Origin: Tomitella fengzijianii
GTDB lineage: Bacteria; Actinomycetota; Actinomycetes; Mycobacteriales; Mycobacteriaceae
NCBI RefSeq assembly: GCF_007559025.1
Contig: NZ_CP041765.1
Span: 2,104,679-2,168,678 of the forward strand
DNA: 64,000 nucleotides
Direction: 5' to 3'
The notes beneath the pieces were generated by a model that was not told the DNA's origin, did no database searches, and worked only from the letters and a program-made list of their open reading frames with translations. Position numbers and translations under genes: made by a program. Positions 44,137 to 54,779 of this stretch are shown here, in pieces. The stretch's first letter is position 1. The number at the start of each line of letters is the position of its first letter.

Positions 44137-46701
44137 CTATGACGCCGACGTCACCCGGTACACGTCGTAGACGCCTTCGACGTTGCGCACCACGGACAGG
44201 ACGTGCCCCAGGTGCTTCGGGTCGCCCATCTCGAAGGTGAACTTGCTGATGGCCACCCGGTCGCCCGAGGTGGTGACAGCGGCGGACAGGATGTTGACCT
44301 TCTCGTCGGCGAGCACCTTGGTGACGTCGGAGAGCAGTCGGTGCCGGTCGAGCGCCTCCACCTGGATCGCCACCAGGAACACAGAAGACGAGGTGGGCGA
44401 CCACGACACCTCGAGGATGCGGTCGGCCTGCTCGCGCAGCGACGACGCGTTGGTGCAGTCCACGCGGTGCACGCTCACGCCGCCGCCGCGGGTGACGAAA
44501 CCCATGATCTCGTCGCCTGGCACGGGGGTGCAGCACTTGGCCAGCTTGGTCATCACCCCCTCCATGCCGGTCACCAGCACGCCGGTGTCGCTGCTGGCGG
44601 GCTTGTGCGCGGGGACCGTGGACGGGGTGGAACGCTCGGCGAGCTCCTCCTCGACGTCGCCGATGCCGCCGAAGTGCGCGATAAGCCGGCTCACCACGTG
44701 CTGCGCCGACACCTGGTGTTCGCCCACCGCCGTGTACAGCGCCGTCACGTCCTGATACCGCAGCTCCTTGGCCACCGCGGCCATGGAATCGGCGTTCATG
44801 ATGCGCTGCAGGGGCAGCCCCTCGCGGCGCACCGCCTTGCTGATGGCCTCCTTGCCGGACTCCAGCGACTCCTCGCGGCGCTCCTTGGCGAACCACTGCC
44901 GGATCTTGGCCTTGGCGCGCGGCGAGACGACGAAGTTCTGCCAGTCGCGACTGGGGCCCGCGTTGGGCGCCTTGGAGGTGAACACCTCCACCACCTCGCC
45001 GTTCTCGAGCTGCCGCTCGAGCGCCACGAGGCGGCCGTTGACGCGGGCGCCGATGCACTTGTGCCCCACCTCGGTGTGCACGGCGTAGGCGAAGTCCACC
45101 GGGGTGGAGCCGGCGGGCAGCGTCACCACGTCGCCCTTGGGCGTGAACACGAAGATCTCGCGCACCGCCAGGTCGTAGCGCAACGATTCGAGGAATTCCC
45201 CCGGGTCCGCCGCCTCCCGTTGCCAGTCGAGCAGCTGGCGCATCCAGGCCATGTCGTCGAGCTCGGTGGAGTCCTTGCCCGTCTTGGCGCCGTTCTTTCC
45301 GCGCAGCTCCTTGTACCGCCAGTGCGCGGCGATGCCGAACTCCGCGGTCCGGTGCATCTCATGGGTGCGGATCTGCACCTCCAGCGGCTTGCCCTCCGGG
45401 CCCACCACGGTGGTGTGCAGCGACTGGTAGACGCCGTAGCGGGGCTGGGCGATGTAGTCCTTGAAGCGCCCGGCCATCGGCTGCCACAGCGAGTGCACCA
45501 CGCCGACGGCCGCGTAGCAGTCGCGGACCTCGTCGCACAGGATCCGGATGCCCACCAGGTCGTGGATGTCGTCGAAGTCGCGTCCCTTGACGATCATCTT
45601 CTGGTAGATCGACCAGTAATGCTTGGGCCGGCCCTCCACCACGGCGTGGATGCGCGAGGACTCCAGGTTGCGGCTCACCATGGAACGCACCTTGGCCAGG
45701 TAGGTGTCACGCGAAGGCGCACGGTCGGCCACCAGGCGCACGATCTCGTCGTACTTCTTGGGGTGCAGGATGGCGAAGGAGAGGTCTTCGAGCTCCCACT
45801 TGACCGTGGCCATGCCCAGCCGGTGCGCGAGCGGCGCGATGACCTCGAGCGTCTCCTTGGACTTGCGGGCCTGCTTCTCCGGCGGCAGGAACCGCATGGT
45901 GCGCATGTTGTGCAACCGGTCCGCCACCTTGATCACCAGCACGCGCGGGTCGCGCGCCATGGCGATGATCATCTTGCGGATGGTCTCGGCCTCCGCCGCC
46001 GCGCCGAAGTCCACCTTGTCGAGCTTGGTGACGCCGTCCACCAGGTGCGCCACCTCCTCGCCGAACTCGTCGGTGAGCTGCTCGAGGGTGTAGCCGGTGT
46101 CCTCCACGGTGTCGTGCAGCAGCGCCGCCGTGAGCGTGGTGGTGTCCATGCCCAGCTCGGCCAGGATCGTCGCCACCGCGAGCGGGTGGGTGATGTACGG
46201 GTCGCCGGACTTGCGCATCTGCGTGGCATGCCGCTCGGCCGCGACGTCGTAGGCCCGCTGCAGTTGCGACAGGTCGGCCTTGGGATAGACCTCACGGTGG
46301 AGGGCCGCAAGCGGTTCGAGCACCGGCTGCACCACCGTGTGGCGCTGGCCGGTGATGCGCCGGGCCAGCCGCGCACGGACCCTGCGCGAGGCGGACGCGG
46401 AACTCCCGGGACCCGGCGTACCGGCCGCCGCGCCGCCGCGGCCCGATGCTCCGCCGCCACCCGATCCGCCAGTGCGGCCGGGCGCCGGGCCGCCGGACTC
46501 CGCCGCGGTGCCCGACGTGAGCGCGCCGCGCCCCGGTCCCGCAGTACTCGCCGATCCCGCAGTACTCGCCGATCCCGCAGTACTCGCCGGCCCCGCAGCG
46601 CCGCCGGCTTGTGCGGTGCTGCCGGAGGCCGGGGTGCCTGGTCGGTCCGCTCCTCGATCCGGCCGCGACGTCGCCGCGCCGGCGTCGATCTTCTTTCCCA
46701 C
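44137..46701 (-). CDS. relA: Bifunctional (p)ppGpp synthetase/hydrolase Rel
   Basis: This 854-residue Rel makes and degrades the alarmone (p)ppGpp. After a 130-residue low-complexity Gly/Ala/Pro extension lie the HD hydrolase ([15 protein letters not shown], with the conserved HD), the synthetase ([29 protein letters not shown]), a TGS domain ([20 protein letters not shown]) and a C-terminal ACT domain. The GTG start has a good ribosome site. The N-terminal extension is longer than the roughly 790-residue M. tuberculosis protein and contains 18-bp repeats. It is followed downstream by the convergent cyclophilin gene. Confidence 0.95.
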   Translation of the reverse strand: MGKKIDAGAATSRPDRGADRPGTPASGSTAQAGGAAGPASTAGSASTAGSASTAGPGRGALTSGTAAESGGPAPGRTGGSGGGGASGRGGAAAGTPGPGSSASASRRVRARLARRITGQRHTVVQPVLEPLAALHREVYPKADLSQLQRAYDVAAERHATQMRKSGDPYITHPLAVATILAELGMDTTTLTAALLHDTVEDTGYTLEQLTDEFGEEVAHLVDGVTKLDKVDFGAAAEAETIRKMIIAMARDPRVLVIKVADRLHNMRTMRFLPPEKQARKSKETLEVIAPLAHRLGMATVKWELEDLSFAILHPKKYDEIVRLVADRAPSRDTYLAKVRSMVSRNLESSRIHAVVEGRPKHYWSIYQKMIVKGRDFDDIHDLVGIRILCDEVRDCYAAVGVVHSLWQPMAGRFKDYIAQPRYGVYQSLHTTVVGPEGKPLEVQIRTHEMHRTAEFGIAAHWRYKELRGKNGAKTGKDSTELDDMAWMRQLLDWQREAADPGEFLESLRYDLAVREIFVFTPKGDVVTLPAGSTPVDFAYAVHTEVGHKCIGARVNGRLVALERQLENGEVVEVFTSKAPNAGPSRDWQNFVVSPRAKAKIRQWFAKERREESLESGKEAISKAVRREGLPLQRIMNADSMAAVAKELRYQDVTALYTAVGEHQVSAQHVVSRLIAHFGGIGDVEEELAERSTPSTVPAHKPASSDTGVLVTGMEGVMTKLAKCCTPVPGDEIMGFVTRGGGVSVHRVDCTNASSLREQADRILEVSWSPTSSSVFLVAIQVEALDRHRLLSDVTKVLADEKVNILSAAVTTSGDRVAISKFTFEMGDPKHLGHVLSVVRNVEGVYDVYRVTSAS
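46541..46594. repeat. Three 18-bp tandem repeats in rel
   Basis: GCAGTACTCGCCGATCCC occurs at 46541-46558 and 46559-46576; a third copy with two changes is at 46577-46594. In the Rel frame they encode repeated G-S-A-S-T-A, in the poorly conserved N-terminal extension. Confidence 0.85.
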
Positions 46702-46750
46702 GAGGCCACCTCCTGCCCACCGGATCGTCGTGCTGCCCCGACTCTATCGC

Positions 46751-47347
46751 TCAGGCCGTGGTCAGGCAGTGCAGTCCCACACCGCCGAGGCGTTCACGGC
46801 CGCCCAGGCCGGGCACCTCCGAGACCACCGCCACCGACTCCACCGTCGCACCGCACCGGACCAGCAGGTCCACCGAGGCCCGCAGCGTGCCGCCGGTGGC
46901 CAGGACGTCGTCGACGACCAGCACGCGGCGGCCCTTCAGCGATATCGCCTCGGCCGGGACTTCCAAGGTGGCGCTACCGTACTCGAGTGCATACTCCTGG
47001 CTGTGCACGGGCGGCGGCAGCTTGCCCTTCTTGCGCACGGCCAGCACGCCGGTGCCCAACTCCAGGGCGACCCCGGCGCCCAGCAGGAATCCGCGCGCGT
47101 CGATCCCCGCGACCAGATCCACGCGCCCCGCCACGGGGGCGGCCATGGCGCGCATGATCGACCGGAGCGCCGGGCCGTCGGCGAACACCGGCGTCAGGTC
47201 CGTGAACAGAACACCCGGCTGGGGAAAGTCGGGAACCTGCCGGGCCAGCCGCCGGATGTCCTCCACCGCCGCGGCCTTCTCGGCGCGCACATCGAGCGGT
47301 TCCGCCACGGGCCGTGTCGACCCCGTATCCGCCGACGCCCGCTCCAC
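46751..47347 (-). CDS. apt: Adenine phosphoribosyltransferase
   Basis: This roughly 198-residue salvage enzyme converts adenine and PRPP to AMP. Features are VPDFPQPGVLFTDLTPVFAD, VAGIDARGFLLGAGVA, a VRKKGKLP loop and the PRPP-binding VLVVDDVLATGGT. The start is uncertain: GTG at 47347, 47308 or 47290; I give 47347, which overlaps the stop of the upstream lipoprotein. It lies between the lipoprotein and rel, the usual mycobacterial order. Confidence 0.9.
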   Translation of the reverse strand: MERASADTGSTRPVAEPLDVRAEKAAAVEDIRRLARQVPDFPQPGVLFTDLTPVFADGPALRSIMRAMAAPVAGRVDLVAGIDARGFLLGAGVALELGTGVLAVRKKGKLPPPVHSQEYALEYGSATLEVPAEAISLKGRRVLVVDDVLATGGTLRASVDLLVRCGATVESVAVVSEVPGLGGRERLGGVGLHCLTTA

Positions 47348-47361
47348 CGGCTCCGACCCTG

Positions 47362-49173
47362 TCAATTCAGTACCATCCACCGGTCCATATTCCACCCGGC
47401 GCCCGCCCACGAGGTCGTCGGGGCCCCCGCGTGCAAACCATCGACGAACGAAGTCTGGCGCGGGGTGCGGTAGAGCGGCAGCGTCGGCATCTCGTCCCAC
47501 AGGATCTGTTCGGCCTCACGGGTGAGCCCCAGTGCGTCGGCCCCCTCCCCGGTGACCTGCAACGTGCCGACGATCTCGTCGAGTCGACCGTTGGAGAACC
47601 CGCCGATGTTGCCGGAGGCGCCGGTGGTCAGTGCCGCCAGCCGCGCCAACGGGGTCGCGGGTCCACGCGGCGGACCGGACTGCGACCCGGCGGTGCCGCC
47701 CAGGACCGCGTCGACAACGCCGTCCTCCAGCGCCTGCGGGGTGAAATCGGCCGAACCCGAATCGTGGATCTGGATGCCGGCCGGGGCGCATGCCTTGGCC
47801 ATCTGCGAGACGGCGGCGGCGCGGCGCGCGTCGGGGGCCCGGTAGCCGACGCGCACGGTGAGCCCGTCCAGTCCTGCCTCCGCGAGCGCGGCCTGCGCGG
47901 CCGCCACGTCCGGTTCTATGAAACCGCCCCCCGACGTGCCGGAGACGAACCCGTAGGCGAGCGTGCCGGGCAGCGTACTGCGCGAGTCCTGCACCGGCGT
48001 GGCCTCCGAGGTCGGGGCGCCGGGGGCGAACGACTCCGCGATCTGTCCGCGCGGCACGCAGGCGGCCACCGCCCGGCGCGCCGCCGCCGTGGCCAGCGGC
48101 CCGCGCTCGGCGAAGATCAGCTGCTCGACGTCGTCGGTGGCGGTCACCGTCGTCGCGTAGCCCTCCCCCAGGTCCATCGCCTGCTTGGCGCCGGCGCCCG
48201 TGTCGACCACCTCGATCTCGCCGTCGGCGGCCAGGGTGTTGACGGACGCGCTGCGCGGATGGATCGCGATCCGCTCGGTGCGGGCCTTGTCGCCCCACCA
48301 CGACTCGTTGGCGACAAGTTCGATGCTGCCGTCCTCGTCCACCGTGTCCAGCCGATACGGACCCGACGACACGAACACGCCCGGGTCCGCGGTCCCCGGC
48401 TTCAACTCGAAGGCGGTGTTCCAGTAGTGCGCGATGGACCGCATCGCGTCGAGGTCCTCGTCCTGGACCGCCTGCACGATGTCGACGCCTGCAGGCGCCG
48501 GCGGCCCCGGGGCATCGCTCGTACCCGAGCCCTGTCCGCCCTCCTGGCCCTCGGCTGCGGCTCCGGGCTCGATCCCGGCGGCGCCCCGGGCGACGACGTG
48601 CGACGGAAGCATGCTCGTGGCCCCGAACACGGACCGCCAACCCTTGACGGCCCGGTCGCCCTCGTAGTGCACGACCGCTTCGCGGCTTCCCGGCTCGCAG
48701 TCGATGGCCGCGATCCGCGCCATCGCCGGGTCCACGGGGGCGTCGAAGAGCGGGACCTCGGCCCCGTCGGCGCCCGCCGCCGTGAACCGTCCGCTCTGCG
48801 CCGCCCAGGCCAGGACCATGTCGTCGCAGACCACCGGCGCGCCGTCCGAGTAGTTCGCGGCCGGATTGATCCGGTACTGGATGCTCGACGGATCGCCGGC
48901 CACCGGCGTGACGGTGCCGAAGTCGGTGTCCGCGATGGTCTCCCCGTGCGGCCCCGGGTAGCTGAAGCCGGTCTGCACGCGGACGAACGCCTGCCTCGCC
49001 GCGGATTCATCCCCGACCGCCGAGGCGACGTTGTAGGTGGGAACCGCGCCGTCGACCACGTATCCGATGCCCGCGGCCGGCGACCCGCCCGACGAGCACG
49101 ACGCCACCAGTCCCCCGACCAGACCGGCCGCCGCCAGCGCCGCGAATGCCCGCACCGGCCGCCGCGCGCGCAC
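47362..49173 (-). CDS. Solute-binding lipoprotein, family 5 (Rv2585c-like)
   Basis: This 603-residue protein has the lipobox LVASC at about residue 26 and a family 5 solute-binding pattern, YNVASAV and the YNPAANYSDGAPV-type segment near the start, and a C-terminal WDEMPTLPLYRTPRQTSFVDGL. It has no adjacent transporter genes. M. tuberculosis Rv2585c lies in the same place between apt and secF. Its role in that block is unknown. The GTG start is two bases from the secF stop. Confidence 0.85.
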   Translation of the reverse strand: MRARRPVRAFAALAAAGLVGGLVASCSSGGSPAAGIGYVVDGAVPTYNVASAVGDESAARQAFVRVQTGFSYPGPHGETIADTDFGTVTPVAGDPSSIQYRINPAANYSDGAPVVCDDMVLAWAAQSGRFTAAGADGAEVPLFDAPVDPAMARIAAIDCEPGSREAVVHYEGDRAVKGWRSVFGATSMLPSHVVARGAAGIEPGAAAEGQEGGQGSGTSDAPGPPAPAGVDIVQAVQDEDLDAMRSIAHYWNTAFELKPGTADPGVFVSSGPYRLDTVDEDGSIELVANESWWGDKARTERIAIHPRSASVNTLAADGEIEVVDTGAGAKQAMDLGEGYATTVTATDDVEQLIFAERGPLATAAARRAVAACVPRGQIAESFAPGAPTSEATPVQDSRSTLPGTLAYGFVSGTSGGGFIEPDVAAAQAALAEAGLDGLTVRVGYRAPDARRAAAVSQMAKACAPAGIQIHDSGSADFTPQALEDGVVDAVLGGTAGSQSGPPRGPATPLARLAALTTGASGNIGGFSNGRLDEIVGTLQVTGEGADALGLTREAEQILWDEMPTLPLYRTPRQTSFVDGLHAGAPTTSWAGAGWNMDRWMVLN

Positions 49174-49175
49174 GA

Positions 49176-50426
49176 TCAGCTCCGCTTCCGCCGCTTCGAC
49201 GCCGGTCGCGCGCCGGGCCGCGGTTTCGTCGCCGTGCCGGCCACGGTCTTCCGCGGCCGCTCTCCGCCGTCTGCGTCCGCCTTGTCGGCATCGTCCACGC
49301 CGCCGCCCGCGTCCCCGTCGGCGCCGTCATCATCAGCGTCGACTGCGGCGGCGTTCCGCCCGGCGGCCGCGGCGCGCTCCTCGGCGCGGGCGCGCCGATC
49401 GAGAACCTTCTTGTTGTGCCCCTTGATGTTCCCGCGCATCTCCTTGAACGTCACGAGCAGCGGTGTGGCCGTGCAGATGGACGAGTAGGTGCCCACCGTG
49501 ATGCCGATGAGCAGCACCAGCGCCAGGTCCTTCAGCGTGCCCACGCCGAGCATCCACACCGCGATCACCATCAGCGAGAGGATCGGCAGGATCGTGGTGA
49601 GCGACGTGTTGATCGAACGCATCAGCGTCTGATTGACCGCCAGGTTCGCCTGTTCCGCATACGTACGTCTGCGTTGGTGGAACAGCCCCTCGACGTTCTC
49701 CTCCACCTTGTCGAATACCACCACCGTGTCGTAGAGCGAATAGCCGAGGATCGTCAGCAATCCGATCACCGTCGCCGGCGACACCTCGAACCCGACGAGC
49801 GAATAGATGCCCGAGGTGACGATCAGGTCCAACAGCACGGCGAGCAGGGCGGCGAAGGCCATGTCACGTTCGAATCTGATGGCGATGTACACCCCCACCA
49901 GCACCAGGAATACGACGAGGGCGAAGATCGCCTTCTGGGTGATCTCCCCTCCCCAGGTGGAACTGACCGCGGAGACGCCGATCGTGTCGATCGTGGGCGC
50001 CCCGTCGGCGCCCACCGGCTGGAACTCGTCGAACAGCGCCTGCCTGACCTCCGCGGACTGCGGCACGCTCAGGGTCTCCGCCTGGATGAGGAACGACGCC
50101 GACCCGCCGGAGCCGACGGTCTGCACCGATACCGGTTCGCTGCCGACGGTGTCTTCGAACACCTCGGAGACCTCACTGGTGGAGGTGTTCGGTGTCGCCG
50201 GGAAGGTGATGCGCGACCCGCCCTCGAAGTCGATGCCGAAGCTGAATCCGCGGATGGCCATGCTGAGGATGCACACGAGCACCACGACGCCGGTGAGGAC
50301 GTAGAACTGCTTGCGCCGGGGGATGATCTGGAACGCGCCGGTGCCGGTGTAGAGCTTGGAGAAGAACCCTCGGCCGCCGGTCGTGGGCGGCGGGTTCTTG
50401 ACCGCTGCGGTGGTGTTCTCGCCCAT
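49176..50426 (-). CDS. secF: Protein translocase subunit SecF
   Basis: This 416-residue protein works with SecD to drive protein export using the proton gradient. Six predicted helices and the first periplasmic loop are seen: IRGFSFGIDFEGGSRITFP, ALVVFLVLVGVYIAIRFE, GLLTILGYSLYDTVVVFDKVEEN and GVGTLKDLALVLLIGITVGTYSSI. The ATG start lies one base after the secD stop (TGAGATG). The C-terminal about 75 residues are Asp/Ala/Lys-rich and not conserved. Confidence 0.95.
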   Translation of the reverse strand: MGENTTAAVKNPPPTTGGRGFFSKLYTGTGAFQIIPRRKQFYVLTGVVVLVCILSMAIRGFSFGIDFEGGSRITFPATPNTSTSEVSEVFEDTVGSEPVSVQTVGSGGSASFLIQAETLSVPQSAEVRQALFDEFQPVGADGAPTIDTIGVSAVSSTWGGEITQKAIFALVVFLVLVGVYIAIRFERDMAFAALLAVLLDLIVTSGIYSLVGFEVSPATVIGLLTILGYSLYDTVVVFDKVEENVEGLFHQRRRTYAEQANLAVNQTLMRSINTSLTTILPILSLMVIAVWMLGVGTLKDLALVLLIGITVGTYSSICTATPLLVTFKEMRGNIKGHNKKVLDRRARAEERAAAAGRNAAAVDADDDGADGDAGGGVDDADKADADGGERPRKTVAGTATKPRPGARPASKRRKRS

Positions 50427-50427
50427 C

Positions 50428-52185
50428 TCAGCTCTCCTTCGCGGCCGCGGCCAGAGCCGCCGCCTTGCGTTCGCGTGCCACGGCGGACATCGCACCGAGT
50501 CCGTTCCAGCGCGGATTGGCCGCCCACTGCTTGGTCGACGCGATGTGCAGCAGCGGGTGCGTCACCAGGAACACGACGACGAGGTCGAGGATCGTCGTGA
50601 GGCCCAGGGTGAACGCGAAGCCCTTCACGTCGCCGATCGCCAGGAAGTACAACACCGCCGCGCCGATGATGCTCACCGTGTTGCCGGACAGGATGGTGCG
50701 GCGTGCGCGCGCCCAGCCCCGTGGCACCGCGGAGCGGAAGCTGCGCCCTTCGCGTATCTCGTCCTTGACGCGTTCGAAGTAGACGACGAACGAGTCGGCC
50801 GTGGTGCCGATGCCGATGATCAGACCCGCGATGCCCGCCAGGTCCAGGCTGTAGCCGATCGATCTGCCGAGCAGCACCAGCAGCGCGTACACCAGGACGC
50901 CGGACAGGATCAGCGACAACGAGATCAGCACGCCCAGAACCCGGTAGTACGCCAGGCAGTAGAGCAGAACCAGGATCAGGCCCACCAGACCCGCGATGAG
51001 GCCCGCCTGGAGTGAGGACAGCCCCAGCGTGGCCGAGACGGTCTTGGCGTCGGACTGCGAGAACGACAGCGGCAGCGACCCGTACTTGAGCTGGTTGGCC
51101 AACGACTGCGCCTCGGTCTGCGAGAAGTCGCCGAAAATGGACGTGGCGCTGCCGGCGGGCGTGACCCCCTCGATGACGGGGGCGCTGATCACCTCGGTGT
51201 CGAGCACGAACGCCGCGCGCTTCTGCAGGTTCTCGCGCGTGAAGTCCGCCCACACCTGGCTGGCGTCCGGCTTGAACTCGAGCGAGACGATGTAGCCGCC
51301 CTGCTGCTGGTCGAACTGCGACTGCGCGTTGGAGATCTGCTCGCCCTTGATGATGGCCGGGCCCAGGAGCATCACTTCCTGCCCGTCGGCGTTGCAGGCG
51401 ACGAGCGGCAGCGCCGGGTCGTCGTTGCCGCGCAGCGGGTCCTCCCCCGAGCAGCCGGTGGCGGCCAGCGAGCTCATCGACTGCTGCTGCACCGCGGGAT
51501 CGGTGCTCTGCCGGGTCTTCTTCGCGGCCTCGATCTCCGCACGGGCCTGGTCCGTCATCGCGGCCTCCGCCGGGGACGGCGCCGTCGTTCCCGGTGCGGT
51601 GGCCGGCTCGCCGCCCGCGGGGGCCGGCGTCGGGGCTGCGGGCGCATCCTCGCCGGGCGCCGGCGCGTCACCAGGCGCGGCGAGCGGGTAGACGCGGTTC
51701 TGCGGGGCCGGGGCCCCGTCCGTATCCGGGGCTCCACCGGATGCGCCCGGCTCCGGGGCGGACGGGGCGGGCGCGGGGGCCTGGGGCGCTCCCGCAGCGG
51801 CTCCCATGGGCTGCGACTGCAGGACCGGGCGGACCGTCAGCTTGGCCGTCTGGCCGAGGCTCTTGGCGGCCTCGCCGTCGCTGCCGGGGACCGTGATGAC
51901 GATGTTGTCGCCGTCCACCACCACGCTGGCACCGGAGACACCCAGGCCGTTGACGCGGGACTCGATGATCTTGCGGGCCTGATCCAGGCTCTCGTCACTG
52001 GGACTGCTGCCGTCCGGCGTGCGCGCGGTGAGCGTGACGGACGTTCCGCCCTGCAGGTCGATACCCAGCTGCGGCGTCGGCTCGCGGTCGCCCGTGAAGA
52101 ACACGAGCGCGTACAGCACTGCGACGATGACGCCGAACAACGCAAGGTAGCGGGCGGGATGGAACTGCCCGGATTTTTTCGCCAC
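50428..52185 (-). CDS. secD: Protein translocase subunit SecD
   Basis: This 585-residue SecD has the hallmark LGIDLQGGTSVTLTA, the P1 loop, and helices 2-6 with LGLSSLQAGLIAGLVG and GLIIGIGTTADSFVVYFERV. A Pro/Ala-rich insertion of about 85 residues (about 125-210) separates the first periplasmic subdomains, as is seen in other mycolic-acid actinobacteria. The GTG at 52185 has GAGGGG upstream; the longer frame to 52308 is not conserved. It is coupled to secF. Confidence 0.95.
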   Translation of the reverse strand: MAKKSGQFHPARYLALFGVIVAVLYALVFFTGDREPTPQLGIDLQGGTSVTLTARTPDGSSPSDESLDQARKIIESRVNGLGVSGASVVVDGDNIVITVPGSDGEAAKSLGQTAKLTVRPVLQSQPMGAAAGAPQAPAPAPSAPEPGASGGAPDTDGAPAPQNRVYPLAAPGDAPAPGEDAPAAPTPAPAGGEPATAPGTTAPSPAEAAMTDQARAEIEAAKKTRQSTDPAVQQQSMSSLAATGCSGEDPLRGNDDPALPLVACNADGQEVMLLGPAIIKGEQISNAQSQFDQQQGGYIVSLEFKPDASQVWADFTRENLQKRAAFVLDTEVISAPVIEGVTPAGSATSIFGDFSQTEAQSLANQLKYGSLPLSFSQSDAKTVSATLGLSSLQAGLIAGLVGLILVLLYCLAYYRVLGVLISLSLILSGVLVYALLVLLGRSIGYSLDLAGIAGLIIGIGTTADSFVVYFERVKDEIREGRSFRSAVPRGWARARRTILSGNTVSIIGAAVLYFLAIGDVKGFAFTLGLTTILDLVVVFLVTHPLLHIASTKQWAANPRWNGLGAMSAVARERKAAALAAAAKES

Positions 52186-52307
52186 GACGCGCGAATCCCC
52201 TCGGTGGTGTCGGTGGAACGGTGATGGTCTGGTTGTGCCGGGGCATGCCGAGACCCGGTTCCCCACTACCGAACCGGACACGCCCCACGGCTGCGCACCG
52301 GCGGACA

Positions 52308-52344
52308 CCCCTGTGGCAATCTACTCGACTGCGCTGCCACGGGG
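52308..52344. terminator. Hairpin between yajC and secD
   Basis: CCCCtGTGGCA (52308-52318) pairs with TGCCACGGGG (52335-52344), with one bulged base. It lies in the 189-bp gap upstream of secD, so it may end yajC transcription or regulate secD. Inference only. Confidence 0.4.
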
Positions 52345-52374
52345 GTGATCCGCACTACGCCACCGGTCAGTTTG

Positions 52375-52830
52375 TCACGATTCGGCCACGTCGCCGTCGC
52401 GCCGCCGGTCCCGGTCCGATCCACGCCGCGCTTCGTCGCCCTGCGCGTCGCCGGCGAAGTCCTCGGGCGTGAGCTGGTCCGCGGAGAACCCCTCGATGTC
52501 CTCTTCGGTGAACCCGTCCTGCACGTCGTCCCCATCGGACTGGTCGTACCCGGCGTCCACGTCCTCGGCCGCGTCGCCGGTGAGGCGCTCGCGGATCGCG
52601 ATGCGCTCCCAGCGGGTGATGACGCCGGGCGCGATCTCGAGGTCCACCGTGGCCTCCTGCAGGCCCGCGACCTCCGCGTGCATGCCGGACGTGGTCATCA
52701 CCTCATCGCCCACTGCCAGGCTGGCCTGGGTCTCCTGCGTCTGGCGCATCATCTTCTTCTGGCGGCGCGTCGTCAGGAACAACGGCACCATGAGCACCAG
52801 AAGGATGAGAATGAAAATGATTCCGTCCAC
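52375..52830 (-). CDS. yajC: YajC, Sec translocase accessory subunit
   Basis: This 151-residue protein has a single N-terminal helix (GIIFILILLVLMVPLFL) followed by RRQKKMMRQTQ and the YajC core LAVGDEVMTTSGMHAEV. The C-terminal half is acidic and variable. The GTG at 52830 follows GAGG. It lies 189 bp before secD and is the third part of the SecDF-YajC complex. Confidence 0.9.
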   Translation of the reverse strand: MDGIIFILILLVLMVPLFLTTRRQKKMMRQTQETQASLAVGDEVMTTSGMHAEVAGLQEATVDLEIAPGVITRWERIAIRERLTGDAAEDVDAGYDQSDGDDVQDGFTEEDIEGFSADQLTPEDFAGDAQGDEARRGSDRDRRRDGDVAES

Positions 52831-52935
52831 GCGATCGACCTCGCCCAACTCTCGAAACGTCACTTCGTGCGCGACAACGCACGAACCACCAGTGTGCCAC
52901 CCGCGGCGGAAACGCGCCGCCACTGCATCGCCCGG

Positions 52936-54066
52936 TCAGTCGGCCGGACGCACCTCGATGCCCCCGTACACCAGCCCCTCCGGCGGCGTGAGCCCCAGAT
53001 GATGCCAGCCGGCGGCGGTGGCGACCCGGCCCCTCGGCGTCCGCGCGATCATGCCCGCCCGCACCAGGAAGGGTTCGCAGACCTCCTCGACGGTGCCGGA
53101 CTCCTCCCCCACCGCCACGGCCAGGGTGCCGACACCGACGGGGCCCCCGCCGAAGCTGCGGACGAGGGCCGCCAGCACCGACCGGTCCAACCGGTCCAGG
53201 CCGGCCTCGTCGACGTCGTAGACCCGCAGCGCTGCCCGGGCAACGGCCAGCGTGACCGTGCCGTCGGAACGCACTTCCGCATAGTCGCGCACCCGGCGCA
53301 GCAGCCTGTTGGCGATGCGGGGCGTGCCGCGCGCGCGGCCCGCGATCTCCCGGGCCGCCGACGGCTGCAGGTCCACGTCCAGGATGGCGGCGGAGCGCCG
53401 CAGCACGTGCTCCAGCTCGGCCGGCTCGTAGAAGTCCATGTGGGCGGTGAATCCGAACCGGTCGCGCAGCGGCCCCGTCAGCGCCCCGGACCGCGTGGTG
53501 GCCCCCACCAGGGTGAACGGCGCCACGTCCAGCGGGATCGACGTGGCGCCGGGCCCCTTGCCCACCACCACGTCCACGCGGAAGTCCTCCATCGCCAGGT
53601 AGAGCATCTCCTCTGCGGGCCGGGCCATGCGGTGGATCTCGTCGATGAACAGGACGTCGCCCTCGACCAGGTTGCTCAGCATCGCGGCCAGGTCGCCGGC
53701 CCGCTCCAGGGCCGGGCCGGAGGTCAACCGCAGCGACGTGCCCAGCTCGGTGGCGATGATCATGGCCAGCGACGTCTTGCCCAGGCCCGGCGGCCCGGAG
53801 AGCAGGATGTGGTCCGGCGTGGCGCCACGCTGCATGGCGCCGGAGAGCACCAGGTGCAGCTGTTCGCGCACCCGCGGCTGGCCGATGAAATCCTCGAGGG
53901 TCTTCGGCCGCAAGCCGGAATCGGTGTCGCCGTCGCCCGGGATCATCGTCGCGCGCATGGTCTCGTCCGCGGGGTCGGATTCGTCGTATCCCGTCCCACG
54001 GAAGTACGCGGCGTCCGCCTCCGTGCCGGCGTCATAGGCGCCGGCGCCGTATCCGTTCGTGCTCAT
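52936..54066 (-). CDS. ruvB: Holliday junction helicase motor RuvB
   Basis: This 376-residue AAA+ motor drives branch migration. Walker A is [11 protein letters not shown], Walker [10 protein letters not shown], sensor 1 [17 protein letters not shown] with the arginine finger in the following turn, and the C-terminal winged helix ends [11 protein letters not shown]. The ATG overlaps the ruvA stop (ATGA). About 40 N-terminal residues precede the conserved [12 protein letters not shown]. Confidence 0.97.
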   Translation of the reverse strand: MSTNGYGAGAYDAGTEADAAYFRGTGYDESDPADETMRATMIPGDGDTDSGLRPKTLEDFIGQPRVREQLHLVLSGAMQRGATPDHILLSGPPGLGKTSLAMIIATELGTSLRLTSGPALERAGDLAAMLSNLVEGDVLFIDEIHRMARPAEEMLYLAMEDFRVDVVVGKGPGATSIPLDVAPFTLVGATTRSGALTGPLRDRFGFTAHMDFYEPAELEHVLRRSAAILDVDLQPSAAREIAGRARGTPRIANRLLRRVRDYAEVRSDGTVTLAVARAALRVYDVDEAGLDRLDRSVLAALVRSFGGGPVGVGTLAVAVGEESGTVEEVCEPFLVRAGMIARTPRGRVATAAGWHHLGLTPPEGLVYGGIEVRPAD

Positions 54067-54683
54067 CGCGCGCGTCCCAGCTTGGACAGCGCGCTGCGCA
54101 GCACCGCCGCGACGTCCTCCGCCCCCGGGGCGCCGGTGGACTCGGCGAGCACGGCATCCGTGGCCTGCTCGGCCCCGGCGACCGGGAAGCCGAGCCCCAC
54201 CAGGCCGTCCACCACCTGCTCGCGCACGCCGGACAGCACCGGCTCCGGGGCGCCCGGCATCGCAGCGGCCGGCGGGCCGGACACCGCGGCCACCTTGTCA
54301 CGCAGCTCGACGATCATCCGCTCCGCCGTGCGCTTGCCGATGCCCGGCACCCGGGTGAGGGTCTTGACGTCCTCGGCGCCGAGCGCGGCCGAGAGCGCGT
54401 CCGGCTCCAGCACGGCGAGGATCGCCATCGCCAGGCGCGGGCCCACCCCGGACACCGTCTGCACCAGGCCGAAAAGCTCGCGCGACGGCGGGCCGTCGAA
54501 CCCGTAGAGCGTCATCGCATCCTCGCGGACCACCAGCGTGGTGGTCAGCACGGCCTGCTCGCCCCGGCGGAGCGTGCCCAGGGTCGCCGGCGTGGCGTGC
54601 ACGCGGTAGCCCAGGCCGCCCACATCGATCACCGTGTGGTCGAGCCCCACGTGCAGCACCTCGCCGCGCACCGAGTCGATCAT
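54063..54683 (-). CDS. ruvA: Holliday junction DNA-binding protein RuvA
   Basis: This 206-residue protein binds the four-way junction. The OB domain starts [13 protein letters not shown]; the double HhH has [16 protein letters not shown] and [22 protein letters not shown]. The C-terminal domain III contacts RuvB. It overlaps ruvB and lies 96 bp after ruvC. Confidence 0.96.
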   Translation of the reverse strand: MIDSVRGEVLHVGLDHTVIDVGGLGYRVHATPATLGTLRRGEQAVLTTTLVVREDAMTLYGFDGPPSRELFGLVQTVSGVGPRLAMAILAVLEPDALSAALGAEDVKTLTRVPGIGKRTAERMIVELRDKVAAVSGPPAAAMPGAPEPVLSGVREQVVDGLVGLGFPVAGAEQATDAVLAESTGAPGAEDVAAVLRSALSKLGRAR

Positions 54684-54779
54684 CGCGCGCCCGTCACCCC
54701 TTCATCGCTCGTCGAGACCATCGGTTCATCGCCCGCGGACGTCGTCCGTGTGCGGCAGCCGCACCGGGCAGGCGTCCCG